Both the position numbers and the translations under genes were made by a program. From the NCBI GenBank assembly GCA_963716455.1, contig CAVQTK010000010.1, positions 52,174 through 116,173 on the forward strand: 64,000 nucleotides of DNA, written 5' to 3'. The notes under the pieces were generated by a model. It had not been told where the DNA came from and ran no database searches. It saw only the letters and a program-made list of their open reading frames with translations. This document shows, piece after piece, positions 10,720 to 20,631 of this stretch (its first letter is position 1; every line of letters starts with the position of its first letter). This stretch comes from CAVQTK01 sp963716455 (GTDB lineage Bacteria > Pseudomonadota > Gammaproteobacteria > Coxiellales > Coxiellaceae).

Positions 10720-10848
10720 AGTGCCATTTTATGCATAAGTACCTAATTTTTAAAGAGCATTGGCTTATTAAAAACCTAAAACCTTTTTTTTAGCTATTAA
10801 TTTTTATTCTTTTAAATCAAAAACTTAAAAATAACAGATAAAAAAGGG
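10720..10848 (-). promoter_or_regulatory. CRISPR leader region
   Basis: This AT-rich 129-bp stretch lies between the 3' end of cas6f (10849) and the first repeat at the transcription-start side of the array. That is the usual I-F leader position. It should hold the array promoter and the integration-host-factor/Cas1 integration signals. I cannot pinpoint those boxes. Its identity rests on position and composition. Confidence 0.6.
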
Positions 10849-11402
10849 TTAGAACCAAGGTATAGTTGCGGTATTACTTAAACCGTAGGTATTAAATTTT
10901 CCTACTACTGCTTTTTCTTGTGGTTCATGTTTAATAAAAAGGGAAAATTTTTGCTTGGTAGAGGAACTTTGCAATTCAAGGAAAGGCAAATTCAGCGTTC
11001 TTCCTTGATTAGAAGAAATTTTCTCTTTAGCTAACTCTTCTGTTATCGAACCCTTGCTTATTGACCGCCGATATAGTCGCTCCACATTACTTTTAGTTTG
11101 GATTCGTTTTACTAAACAATATTGAGTAGTGACAGGAGTGGGCTGAATTTCACTTTGCTCGGTATAATCTCGTAAACCTTTTAGCCATCCAGTTCCCATG
11201 AGATTGATTAGCACCGCTTGTATTCCATGAACACGTATGCAGCTACCTAAATATTTTTTATCAAACTCAGGAAAACTAACACCAATATCCGTACTGGACA
11301 TAGACACCAAAGCACGATGCAAATGGTAGCGAGCGCATTCATTAAAACCGTCTCCTTAAACTCTGGATCGGGTAATACCCTAGTTTCTAAATAGTAGTTC
11401 AT
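10849..11402 (-). pseudogene. cas6f: Cas6f (Csy4) crRNA endonuclease, frameshifted near the start
   Basis: Cas6f cuts the repeat RNA 3' of its hairpin and stays bound to the crRNA. Translation from ATG 11402 gives MNYYLETRVLPDPEFKETVL, a typical Csy4 N-terminus that includes the start of the conserved fold. After about codon 22 the frame must shift by one base (near 11325-11340) to reach HRALVSMSSTDIGVSFP, the Arg-rich helix region ERLYRRSISKG, and the hallmark C-terminus YGLSNTATIPWF. The joined length, about 184 residues, equals the family norm. Only one lesion is seen, so this is one of the least damaged genes of the interference set. The ATG lies six bases after the cas7f stop. If the frameshift is real, the array cannot be processed normally. 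Confidence 0.9.
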
Positions 11403-11408
11403 CCTATT

Positions 11409-12472
11409 TTACTCCGCTTTTTCTGACTTCTCTGCATCACCGAACACCCCTCCGCGAATCAAGTTAGCGATGACATAATGTTGTTGCTTGACAGGTGGGA
11501 ACCTTATCTTTTAATATCCAATCATCTAATAAAGTATAAAAATCTTGTGCGCTTTTAGGTTGACGGTAGGCTTTGCCTCGGCTGGTTACAGAACCATACG
11601 GCTCAACAGCAATAGGCCCCAAATCTTCAGCGCTTGGGTACCAATAATGTCAATAGTGCGTAAAGCATTGCCTATCTTTTGCGAATGCATAGCGGCTTGG
11701 TTATTGACATGATATAAAATTTTACTTTTTTTATTATCACGATCATTGCTTAAAGCTAATTCTTGAGACGGAAATATCTCGTGCCATACCTAGACGGGCA
11801 AAAGCATCTATGGTAAAAAATACAAAAGTGTTGCCTTTTAACCCTTGCTCGATTAATTCTGCTAGTTTGATTATATCGCCTGTGGGTTCGCTAAAAGCAC
11901 GTAAATTAAAGTTATCACTATTAAATATCATTTTAGTGCCATTACTCTCAGTCACCTGCACTTCTACCTGTTCCGCTCCAACCCGATTTCTCCATAAAAA
12001 ACGGCCATTGGCTATATTCTCTGCGTAGCGCACAGCCAAAGCGGAAAAACGATGCTCTTCAATATAGTGGTTAATTTTATCAACTAGCACACTTTGTGAT
12101 AATCTCGATTATCGCATATCTGATGGCGAACTTAAATTTCCTGACACCCCGTAACATAAAAACGGACATTTTAACGTATTTACAATAATCAAATAGATTC
12201 ACCAAAAAACAACATCCACCCAATTACAAAATTCAGCTTTATTGCCTTTCTGCATCTAATTTCACTGAATCCGTATTTTTTGGATTTTTTCAACCGATTA
12301 GAAATAGTACCTATCTTACCGCTTTCTCTTGTAGCTTTATCGACTGCCATTTATCTTTGCATACCAAGTTTTCCTTATTTCCCCCAAAGACCTGAAAACA
12401 TTAAGGCATCCGAATTTGCTAATTTTCATTCAAACGCTAAAACTAGAAGACAGTTTTAATGGGATTTTTCAT
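11409..12472 (-). pseudogene. cas7f1: Cas7f (Csy3) backbone subunit, heavily broken
   Basis: Cas7f forms the six-subunit crRNA backbone of the I-F surveillance complex. An AGGAGA ribosome site precedes ATG 12472, giving MKNPIKTVF, then in-frame stops. Conserved pieces survive in different frames: WQSIKLQEKA and GTISNRLKKSK (about 12340-12270), then an open block, 12090-11743, with RYAENIANGRFLWRNRVG and SDNFNLRAFSEP. The C-terminus HYVIANLIRGGVFGDAEKSE ends at 11409. The gene is full length in outline (1,064 bases) with multiple indels and stops, so it is non-functional. Confidence 0.9.
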
Positions 12473-12566
12473 ATTTATTCTCCTTGTTAAGGTTTAATAT
12501 CAATATCTTAATGAAGAATATTTGTTATTTACACAAATACCAACCAGCAACTCTTTATCCACAGAA

Positions 12567-13528
12567 TCATATTGCCAAAAGATTTGTGGTTAAATTTTCT
12601 TTAATTCGATGCAAACTTAACCAATTGACCGAGAGCGGGTTATAAACTGATTCAACAAATTGAAAAGGAACAGTGTTGATCACGCGCGACATTTACTACC
12701 TGCCCCTGGGAGTATTAATGCAAAAGAAATCGCCCCGATATATTGCTTCGTTATCGGAACCAACCAACCTATTTCCGGTTTTTAAATTTCACTACACCAT
12801 TCCCGCGTCTAATGGCAATGGTGTTTTGTTGTCAATGGGTATTCTGCGGTATTTAGCCTGCTGATTCTCGTTTTTCGGCTGCTTGTTTTAGAAGCGATAA
12901 AATCCAGCCAAGCATCTACCGGAAATTTACCCTGTGCATTTTTTAACATGTTCTTTTAAGCAAATCACTCCTGTTAAACAACAAAAAATGCCGGCAAGAA
13001 TTTACGCATTTTTTAACAGAATATCCTATAAGCTCTTCTTCTGAATCTTCCGGTAATTGAACAAAATCTACTTCGCGAATTTCAGTAATCAAACCACCCG
13101 CTAAGAGTATGCTGCAAAGCGAGCTGCTTGACTTGGTTTTCGAAACTGTTCTTTGTAAAATCATCACCAAAATCCTCTTCATAAAAATGACATTCTCAGT
13201 AATAACGAAACAGTTAAATGCATTTTACCTTCTTCAATAAAAAAGGTGCCAGGATCGCCTTCCTTAGTGAGTGTCGATTGCGCGATAAAACAAAATACCG
13301 CATCTTTTCGTGGGCTGGATTGATAAGTATGAATTTGCTGCTCATGCAAAATAATGGCGCATCCTCCCAATTTTAAATGCGGATTTTGTTTCTGTAGTTA
13401 TCGAGATAACACATGGATAAAACCTAAAAAACTCGTTACGGCTGGAAATCCATCCAAGTGAGCCCAGCAATCGCGTTAGCACTTTCTATTTTTAAGGCGG
13501 ACTTTCAGGCATAGAAAAATGCTTTCAT
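12567..13528 (-). pseudogene. cas5f1: Cas5f (Csy2) subunit, heavily broken
   Basis: Cas5f caps the 5' handle of the crRNA. The ATG at 13528 overlaps the cas8f stop (ATGA). Recognisable blocks are KIESANAIAGLTW with FLGFIHVL-like sequence just after it (13500-13400), LGGCAIILHEQQIHTYQSS (about 13360), a middle section at 12943-13182, and the C-terminal GWLVPITKQYIGAISFALILP and PFQFVESVYN (about 12770-12620). The likely ancestral stop is TGA at 12567-12569. At least three frame changes and several stops occur. Confidence 0.85.
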
Positions 13529-14879
13529 ACCAACACCTCCAAATCCTCTTTTAATAAGCCCTCTAATTTTTTCATTAACTGCTTCCGCCATTCGTTATAC
13601 TCTTCATCGGCCATAGTTAGAGCTTATCGTGTTCAAATTTTTTATTTACCCAACTAGCAAGATGTCTCAGCTATCTTCTCTTGCCAATCATTTTGCGCAC
13701 GTTTTTGCTGAAAATCGGCATCACTTCTTCTGGACCGCAACTAGCAATTGTTGCGCTTCTGGTAATTGTGGTAATTTCACAACTCCATCCTGGATCGAGA
13801 CAATGAATTTGGGCTGCATAAATTGAATAATGTATCAATCAAACCGTCTACATATTTCTTCACAATGAAAGGCGTCATTAGTCCTGATTACTAGTTTTAT
13901 TTTAAATACGGAGTTAAATATTTTTGTAACTCTTTAGCTTAACACTCAGCTCGTCGATTAAATTCACCATGAATTACACCATCTAGTTGGAGGCGCAAGA
14001 CGTTTGTATCCCAACTAGGCGGAGCACTACTAAAAAGATAGACCTTGCCGCCACGACTGAAATTCAACTGTGACACATTTTGCGGTTTGGTGCCACCGAA
14101 AATTTGTAGCGTTACATTAGGATAGTCGACAGTAGGTTCTATAAAATATTTTTTTTCGCGTCTGGCTTTGCGCGCTTCTTTTGCCGCTTCGCCATAACGA
14201 CTGGTATTGACGCGCTAATACAATTCTTGTACTAAAGAAGAAGCAAATAGCGGACTGAGCAGATGGTATTCGTTATCTCCTACAGGAAAATAAAGTTGTT
14301 TGGCTAAAGTATGTGAACTGAGTTCTTTGGGAATCAGTACTTGTTGAAAACCATTCATCCATTCTGACAATTGATTTTCAGATTCGGCAAACGGTTGTAA
14401 AGCTGAACTATCACCGCGAGCAATAACCGCAATTAAACTTTCACCATTTTGCTCAAGCTGCAATAAACTGGCAACATCTAAGGCGGCGGCATTGCCTACC
14501 ACATCTATTTTGATAGAAGAAGGGATAGAAGCAGTACTCACATAATGGCTGTTTTCTTCGTCAGATGAGTTAACCATTGCTGCAGCATAAATACTACTGC
14601 CTTTAGCATCGGTATGAATAAACTTTAAGGCGTGAGTGACCATACTGATTTGCTTAGCGCGCCTTGCCGCATCCGTTAACCAAGTGAAGGGATATAATTG
14701 TTTTCTATCTCATGTCTTTTAGCATTACATTTTGCTTCCCATTCCATTAGTTGCAACGGATCAGCGATATCATTACGCTGCTTGGCCCATTCTTTGTCGA
14801 ATTTTCCAAGTTTATCAGCAGCTCTATTTTGAATATATTCTGCAATTTTGCATGCTAGGGATTCCTGTTCCATATCCAT
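13525..14879 (-). pseudogene. cas8f1: Cas8f (Csy1) large subunit, broken
   Basis: Cas8f recognises the PAM and starts DNA unwinding. AAGAGGAG precedes ATG 14879. The N-terminus (ACKIAEYIQNRAADKLGKF) is open to 14676. A one-base shift near 14690 then leads into LTDAARRAKQISMVTHALKF and a 142-codon block ending at 14215. After another break the family signature IFGGTKPQNVSQLNFSRGG appears near 14100, then SSAPPSWDT. The last part (DADFQQKRAQNDWQ, EWRKQLMKKLEGL) reaches TGA at 13525-13527. The span equals a full gene, with at least four lesions. Confidence 0.9.
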
Positions 14880-14911
14880 ATTTTTCTCCTCTTAAAGTTA
14901 TTTTCTAATGA

Positions 14912-15066
14912 CTACTCGATCTTTAATCTAATACCAAATATACTTATTACAAAATCTATATTTATTTTTAAGTACTTGTTCACAAATGGATTATTGTCAA
15001 CTTCATTTTTTATTTTTTCTTGACTATTTTTTTTCCAAGAATTAAACCACTCGAAAAAAATTTTCA
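14912..15066 (-). CDS. 51-residue orphan peptide between cas2-3 and cas8f
   Basis: ATG 15066 has a good ribosome site (AAAGGA, seven bases upstream); a GTG at 15094 is an alternative. The peptide starts MKIFFEWFNSWKKNSQ, is lysine- and aromatic-rich, and ends 32 bases before the cas8f start. It is intact although its neighbours are all broken. It matches no Cas family known to me. It may be a leader peptide, an inserted gene (small proteins that inhibit CRISPR are often of this size, which is speculation) or chance. Confidence 0.4.
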
Positions 15067-15178
15067 TAAACCATTCCTTTTTCAAAGATTGCACTGTAAC
15101 CCAAGATATGAGTTTTATCTATTTTAATATGTTTATAAGCAACTGATCTAATAATGTAAAATATTATTTCGGTAACTT

Positions 15179-15316
15179 ATGAGTATTAAAACCTTACATC
15201 AGTTAAAGATTGATATTTATCCTGGATCTAGCAGAAAAATATCATGCATCGCCCGAAATGGGATCGGATTTTATTCAACTGAAACTCATAACTTAGCTAC
15301 ATTACTAAATCTTTAA
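15179..15316 (+). CDS. Possible 45-residue peptide antisense to the cas operon
   Basis: ATG 15179 to TAA 15314-15316, MSIKTLHQLKIDIYPGSSRK and so on. The ribosome site is weak (CGGTAA). It sits immediately 5' of the degenerate two-repeat unit on the same strand, opposite to all cas genes. In an AT-rich gap a frame of this length can arise by chance, so it is listed only because of its position. Confidence 0.2.
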   Translation: MSIKTLHQLKIDIYPGSSRKISCIARNGIGFYSTETHNLATLLNL

Positions 15317-15334
15317 GAAAAGAAACAATATAAA

Positions 15335-15364
15335 TTTATACTAACAGTGTATATAGGTTATTAA
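15335..15364 (-). promoter_or_regulatory. Possible cas8f-operon promoter carrying a crRNA-like target
   Basis: On the minus strand TATAAA (15340-15335) could be a -10 box, with TTAATA (15364-15359) as a weak -35 at 18-base spacing. Between them lies CCTATATACACTG. Its ATATACACT (15354-15346) is identical to the first nine bases of the spacer in the two-repeat unit at 15395-15472. A CC dinucleotide, the I-F PAM, lies one base away from the exact position. The boxes are a weak call; the nine-base match is direct observation. Confidence 0.4.
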
Positions 15365-15394
15365 TTTAGAAAAAAATCCGTATTAAAGTACTCA

Positions 15395-15472
15395 CTAAAC
15401 TGCTGAACAAGTAGCTTAGAAAATATACACTTCGGTATACAATTATATACTGCCGTACAGGCAGCTAAATCG
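15395..15472 (+). CRISPR. Degenerate two-repeat crRNA-like unit inside the cas operon
   Basis: Two diverged copies of the I-F repeat lie in the gap between cas2-3 and cas8f, in the orientation opposite to the main array. Copy 1 (15395-15422) matches the canonical repeat at 21 of 28 positions and keeps the exact 5' handle CTTAGAAA plus a weakened hairpin (CTGC/GTAG). Copy 2 (15445-15472) matches at 19 of 28 and keeps a perfect CTGCC-GTACA-GGCAG hairpin but has lost the 3' half of the handle. The 22-base spacer begins ATATACACT. Transcribed on the plus strand and cut by Cas6f, this would give one short crRNA-like RNA. Such units are known in several CRISPR subtypes as autoregulators of cas promoters; function here is inference. 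Confidence 0.7.
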
Positions 15473-15482
15473 GGGATAAACT

Positions 15483-18400
15483 TTACTCATTAAGCTCACT
15501 ATAGAATCCTAAAATAGGATCGATAAAACCATTTATTATCAATGGCAGGCAAGCAAATTTCTCCAAATCTAAGGCAAGCCTGGCTAATACTGAACTCTTG
15601 ATCTTCAGCCAACTTAATAATTAATTCTTGGAAATTCAGCGCTGGCCAAGAACTCGTTCTTGATAATTTTGAATCCATTTGCACAGAACAGCGCTCAAAA
15701 CGTCGTTCATCTGGTTTTGGATTATTTTGACTATCTAACGAATGAAAAATAGCTCTTTCATCTTCTGCTGTGAAATAAAGAAAAAATTGCTTATCTGGCA
15801 TGGATTTTCTGAATGGGGTATTGCGCTGCATCTCTGCACACCAATCAATTGGTTTTTGCCACCACAACGAAGCATAGAAAGATTTCTGGACCAAATAATT
15901 TAGCCTGTAAGTGAAAATGTTCTAAATCTATCCAATTGTGGCCTGGATCCAATTGATCTGCATGCATAATACGAGGGATGGCGTTTATATCAGTAAACTG
16001 TTCTCGATTGAGTATTACGGTTAAATCATGATTTGCCAACTTAAAATTACCTGACTCAAACCCTGGCTTCTCATAAGCAATATTGTTGCCCATCAAAGCT
16101 TTATAATTTTTTGATAGAATAAATACATTTTCACTTTGCGGTAGTTGCTGCCGATGCCGCTGAACACGTCCCGCCAACTGAATTAACAAGCGCATTGAAC
16201 TGGGTTCGACAATAGCCCAATGGTAATCAGTGATCGCGTCCTACTTCGGCAACCGATGTAGCTAACACCACAAAAATATGATTTTTTTCCGGATAGGTTG
16301 CCAACGCTTGCGCAATGCATTCTGTTTGCCAAATTTCTTCAGGATGATGCCGGTTTAACACTTGATCCAAATGCTTCTCCATAAACGAACGAACCACTAA
16401 AGGATGTTGAGAATGATATACGCAATAATGGATTCGATAATCCGGCGGCGGCTCCATTGTAAACAATTTTTTGGCAGTAGCAGCTAACGGATTAATATTA
16501 GCCATGCGCACTAACCCAATTGATAAACTCTGCTGCGTTTGCGAATGAATTTGGCAATGCGCGTGATGCAATTCGAGAATAGCAGAAAAAATGCATTGCG
16601 TCATTTGCTCAATTACTTGAGCCGGCTTTTTTTCTGCTACCTGGATAGGTAGTAATTTTCCTTTGCGCAATACCGGAGCTTGCTTCAATTTGTTAATACG
16701 TTGTGCGACAAATTGGTGATGAAATTCAACAAAACCTTCTTCATTACTTTGATCGCCTTGTTGTACCGCATATTCATCAAACCATGCGCAGCAAATATTG
16801 ATCGGTAAATTGGGCTCCCCCACCGCTTGTTGATATATTTTTCTCCCTGCTAAATAAGCGGCAAACAAGGCTTTAACTAAATCAGGCGGCAAAGTTGCAG
16901 AAGAAAGTAATACCCGTGCCCCCAACATCCCCGCCCAATTAACTAAACGCGACAGCGCAGGCAAATCCTTTAAGTCAAAATCATCCGGCTCGTCCAACAC
17001 TAAATCAGCCGTGAGCAAGCGCAACATAGGTGCAATTTGCTTACCCCCGCGTTCGCCTTCTGTAGCTGGAATTAAATGATCAATGGTACTCACCAATACT
17101 GGAGCACTTAATAGTTGCTGCAATTTAGGGGACTGCTTTAGCCAATGACTCAATCGACCATCATCCAATGTCCCATCGTAACGGACATATTGATGTTCGG
17201 AAAAAAATTCTTCAGCCGACTCACTACCTGAGGCACCATAAATATTCTCAGCTGCACTTTTATCGTTATCATTAGAATATTCATGCAAGGCCTTGACTGC
17301 CTGGGAACCAATCAAGATGGCTAAATCGTCTTCATCTAGATGAAGTCGCTCACGTAAGGCATCTCCGGTTTGTAATGTTAGAGTTCGCAGCCCTAAGGCG
17401 ATACTAAAACGGCAACCCAATTTTTCATTCGCTAATCCATACATGATTTTGCCGTTAGCAAAAGTCTTGCCACAACCGGTCGAGGCCATATTAACACCAA
17501 AAAAACCCTGTTTAGCAGAGCGTTCACGAATGGCGCAAGCCAAATCATAGGCTTTATCCTGCCAACGAAACTTCTCTAACAAACTGCGCTTTTTAAATTC
17601 TTTATGACGGGTAATGGCTGGCAAGTTCAAACGGATATGCACTAAATTTTTGGCTAAACGCAAGGCATTGCAACCAACACCAACCAGATGTTCATCTAAT
17701 TTTTGTTTAAGCGCGCCAGTTTGGTGATCTGGTTATTGGCATAAGCGTTATACTTAGAATCTTGCCAACAAGCTTTAGCCGGAGCAGCGGAGTACAGATG
17801 ATCCGCCCACATCAGTATCATTCGTGATAGGTGAGTAGAAAAACGATCCTCAACTAGCCAATCCTTAGCCAGTAAACCGGGACGCGCTAAAGCTCTTTGG
17901 GCTAGTTCCTGGGCTTTAGCACACCAAGTTCGACTGAGCAACGGCGTACCACGTGGAAAAGACCATAGCTTTTCCCACGCTTCCTCTTTCCAATCTTTTT
18001 CTATAGATTGTCTGGAGTTCCAGGAACCATCAAACCAATGACCAGTCATCCATTCATCTATGCTTTCTCAATTTTGGCGTATTAAAATTTTCACGTTCGA
18101 AAACTTTAGGTAACCGATGATGCGACACAACTAACCAACCAATTACCTTAGCCAAAGGGGATAATTTTTTAAATGGATTGGGTGCGCCTGCGGAATCGGA
18201 TTTAGAGTTTGAGTTGCGATCTTTAACCAGTGCCGTGATAATTACAGACTCATCTTCAGGCTTTATTTGTGCCAATCTTTCTAACCATTCTCGGTCACTC
18301 TGCTCTTGGTCGCTCCGCCTCTCTTACAAATGCTTCAAACAAACGCAACGAAACCCATTCATGACGATACGGCTCACAATATTTATTTTTCTTTTTCAGT

Positions 18401-18762
18401 TTCTCCTGGAAGAGCTGATTTGCTTTGCCAAAATCATGAAATAGACCGGCAATTCCCGCTAAAAGAGCAATATCTTCAATCGTATGCCAAAGATTTTCAT
18501 CATTTTGGCGTAAAATATCTTGCTCGGTGATATTTGTCGGTACTGTTCCTTGCTCATTAAATCGACTTATATTCCCTACAATCCATAATAATTCTGTTCT
18601 ATTGGAACTTTTTATCCAATGACAAGCGACAGCGGTATTACGTTTAGCCGTTTTACGTAACATTTTGCGCAAAGTTATTAACCCTTGTTGAGTAATAGCG
18701 GTTTGCCAGGTTCTATTTCCTTTACGCTCGGCAAATTGGTCGAGAATACGACGAGTTTTCAA
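15483..18762 (-). pseudogene. cas3: Cas2-Cas3 fusion (type I-F), broken in several places
   Basis: I-F systems fuse the adaptation subunit Cas2 to the nuclease-helicase Cas3. From a TTG start overlapping the cas1 stop, residues 1-50 form the Cas2 part (RRILDQFAERKGNRTWQ). LFHDFGKANQLFQEK is the HD nuclease motif. The frame stops at 18295. Further pieces at 18054-18275 and 17696-18049 lead to the helicase block (16227-17663), with Walker A ASTGCGKTFAN, the DEAD-like VLDEPDDFD and LLSSATLPP. The next piece (15845-16195) holds motif VI, QLAGRVQRHR. The C-terminus is at 15499-15894, and a shifted frame gives GFYSELNE ending at 15483. The span of about 1,093 codons is full size, with five or more frame changes, so it is dead as written. 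Confidence 0.9.
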
Positions 18763-19784
18763 TTAGTGCACGTTTGTTGCATTAAGAAATTATTAATATG
18801 TTCATTGTGTTTAGCTTGAGTTAAAAGTTCGATAGTCTCTTTAATAGAATCAATCATAACGTCCAGAGCTTGGCCGCGATTAAATTCTTCCAGGACAGCG
18901 ATGACGAAACTTTCTTGTTCATCATCTCCGGCCATAGCGGCAATAAATGCCTGCGGCAGTACCAAAGCATCTTTTATCAGATCGGCAATATCAAAAACCA
19001 ATCCTCCTCGGCGAGTCTTACCATGTAATACCGCTAGTCCATGGGGTAAACCTGTCACCCAAGTGGCCGTTGCCGCTAAACCATACGCTAAATAATTACC
19101 GTGATCGAGAAAGCGGTTAGCTACATCGACGCCTGAACCGCGCTTTGCGCGAGTAAATTCACCATACTTGGCCGTATGGGCTGCTATGCTATACAAATTT
19201 TTAGTTAACATTGCCTCTTGAGCCAAAACCTCATTACTAGTTTGTGCTTTTTCTAAACCGTCACGAAACGAATTCAAGCGAGAAATCAGCTGCGACTCAC
19301 TTATTTGAAAATTATTTTCGCGCTGCATACGGGTATTCAGCCAATGCTTTTGAATTTGTTCTAGCCTCACCTTTTGAAAGTTTTTTGCTGCAGCCAACCG
19401 TTTACTCTCATCAAACCAAAAGCTTACCCAATGCTGCAAATATTCAGTTGGTCGGTATTCACTTTGCGGAGTTAGCCAAGCGACATCGACTTGCACTTCA
19501 TTTGCGGAAAACAAAGGCGAGCCGCCTCCTCCACAAAAACCGACTAATACACCGGCTTTAGCTAATTCGCGCATGGCTGATTGTGTAATTGAGGTTCCAG
19601 TTCCTAAGAGAATAAAAGTGGTATTGGCAATAGGAATATTCCAATAAAGCGACTGTTTCCCTTCTTCAGTCACATATTCAACTCGTCCTCCATTAACCAA
19701 AACGCGACAATGTTCAAGATAATAGATATTAGCGCGCTTGGAATGCAAGATGGTTTTTAAATCAGATGGTTTTAAATCTTCCAT
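18759..19784 (-). CDS. cas1: Cas1 integrase (type I-F), intact
   Basis: Cas1 integrates new spacers, together here with the Cas2 part of Cas2-3. 341 residues, close to the I-F norm. The catalytic residues are visible: Glu190 in AQEAMLTKN, His254 in VLHGKTRRG, and Asp265/Asp268 in VFDIADLIKD. The helical C-terminal domain is complete. It is the only cas gene in the locus with a continuous reading frame. Its stop overlaps the cas2-3 start (TTGA). The upstream stretch 19785-20022 must hold the operon promoter, but no convincing boxes were located there. Confidence 0.95.
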   Translation of the reverse strand: MEDLKPSDLKTILHSKRANIYYLEHCRVLVNGGRVEYVTEEGKQSLYWNIPIANTTFILLGTGTSITQSAMRELAKAGVLVGFCGGGGSPLFSANEVQVDVAWLTPQSEYRPTEYLQHWVSFWFDESKRLAAAKNFQKVRLEQIQKHWLNTRMQRENNFQISESQLISRLNSFRDGLEKAQTSNEVLAQEAMLTKNLYSIAAHTAKYGEFTRAKRGSGVDVANRFLDHGNYLAYGLAATATWVTGLPHGLAVLHGKTRRGGLVFDIADLIKDALVLPQAFIAAMAGDDEQESFVIAVLEEFNRGQALDVMIDSIKETIELLTQAKHNEHINNFLMQQTCTN

Positions 19785-19940
19785 AAACTAATCCCTAAGT
19801 GTTTCGTCTTTTTAAAAGTGAATGAATTGATAAACTGCATTCACGTTAAATTAAGAAAAATGCATCATAGACAATAGTAAAATATTCAGATTGGTTTTGG
19901 AAAAGAAAGTTTTTCAAATTCATGATACTAGGCCAATTAT

Positions 19941-19981
19941 GACTCTGGATTGCCACGTCGCTAAACGCTCTTCGCCATGAC
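19941..19981. repeat. REP-like hairpin remnant, copy 1
   Basis: GACTCTGGATTGCCACGTCG, a short link, then CTCTTCGCCATGAC. The form resembles widespread short intergenic palindromes of the type CTGGATTGCCGCGTCGC...GCAATGAC. A more diverged relative lies at 24831-24873. The spot lies between cas1 and engB. Confidence 0.4.
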
Positions 19982-20022
19982 AAATTTGGGAAGCCTATCC
20001 TATCTATCGCCCACGGCATAGC

Positions 20023-20631
20023 CTACAACATATACCATTGATTCAGATATTTTAATGCTTCATCGATTCCTTGGGGTTGCATGGCGGAGAATAATTGGAT
20101 ACTGATGGTACTGGCGTAAAGTTGTAAAGCATCTTGAACCGATTTAAGGGTCTTACGAGCTTCATTTGCTGTTAACTTATCTGCTTTGGTCAATAAAATA
20201 TGCACTGGAACTTTACATTGCACTGCCCAGGCAATCAATTCCTGATCCATATCTTTTAACGGATGACGAATATCCATCACCAAGATTAGACCACGTAAAC
20301 ATTCTCTACTTTGTAAATAGTCATCAGTGATTTTTTGCCATCGTTCTTTAATAATACGTGGAACCTTGGCATAACCATATCCCGGTAAATCTACTAAACG
20401 GCGATCGCGATCCAAATTAAATAAATTAATCATTTGGGTATGGCCGGGGGTGCTGCTGGCTCGAGCTAACCCTTTAATACCCGTGATAGCGTTAATAGCA
20501 CTAGATTTGCCTGCATTCGAGCGACCGATAAATGCTACCTCCCATCCTCTATCTGTAGGCAACTGAGTTAAATCAGTCACTCCTTTTAAATATTGAGCTT
20601 GGTGGTAATCTGGCTTCGCCATGACCATCAT
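20023..20631 (-). CDS. engB: Ribosome-biogenesis GTPase EngB (YihA/YsxC)
   Basis: A small GTPase needed late in 50S subunit assembly. 202 residues, normal for the family. The G1 loop GRSNAGKSS is near residue 36, G3 is LVDLPGYGYA and G4 is LTKAD. The start codon overlaps the fba stop, so it is translationally coupled as the last gene of the glycolytic operon. Alternative in-frame ATGs exist at 20628 and 20622; the third gives MAKPDYHQAQYL and is equally plausible. Confidence 0.95.
   Translation of the reverse strand: MMVMAKPDYHQAQYLKGVTDLTQLPTDRGWEVAFIGRSNAGKSSAINAITGIKGLARASSTPGHTQMINLFNLDRDRRLVDLPGYGYAKVPRIIKERWQKITDDYLQSRECLRGLILVMDIRHPLKDMDQELIAWAVQCKVPVHILLTKADKLTANEARKTLKSVQDALQLYASTISIQLFSAMQPQGIDEALKYLNQWYML

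Noticed and set aside
18178..19561. Plus-strand frames of 60-105 codons opposite cas2-3 and cas1
   Set aside because: They are antisense shadows with no conserved motif or ribosome site.
6840..19784. CRISPR-associated transposon (I-F3, Tn7-like)
   Set aside because: cas1 and cas2-3 are present, and no tniQ, tnsA, tnsB or tnsC is seen; cas8f and cas5f are separate genes as in canonical I-F1.
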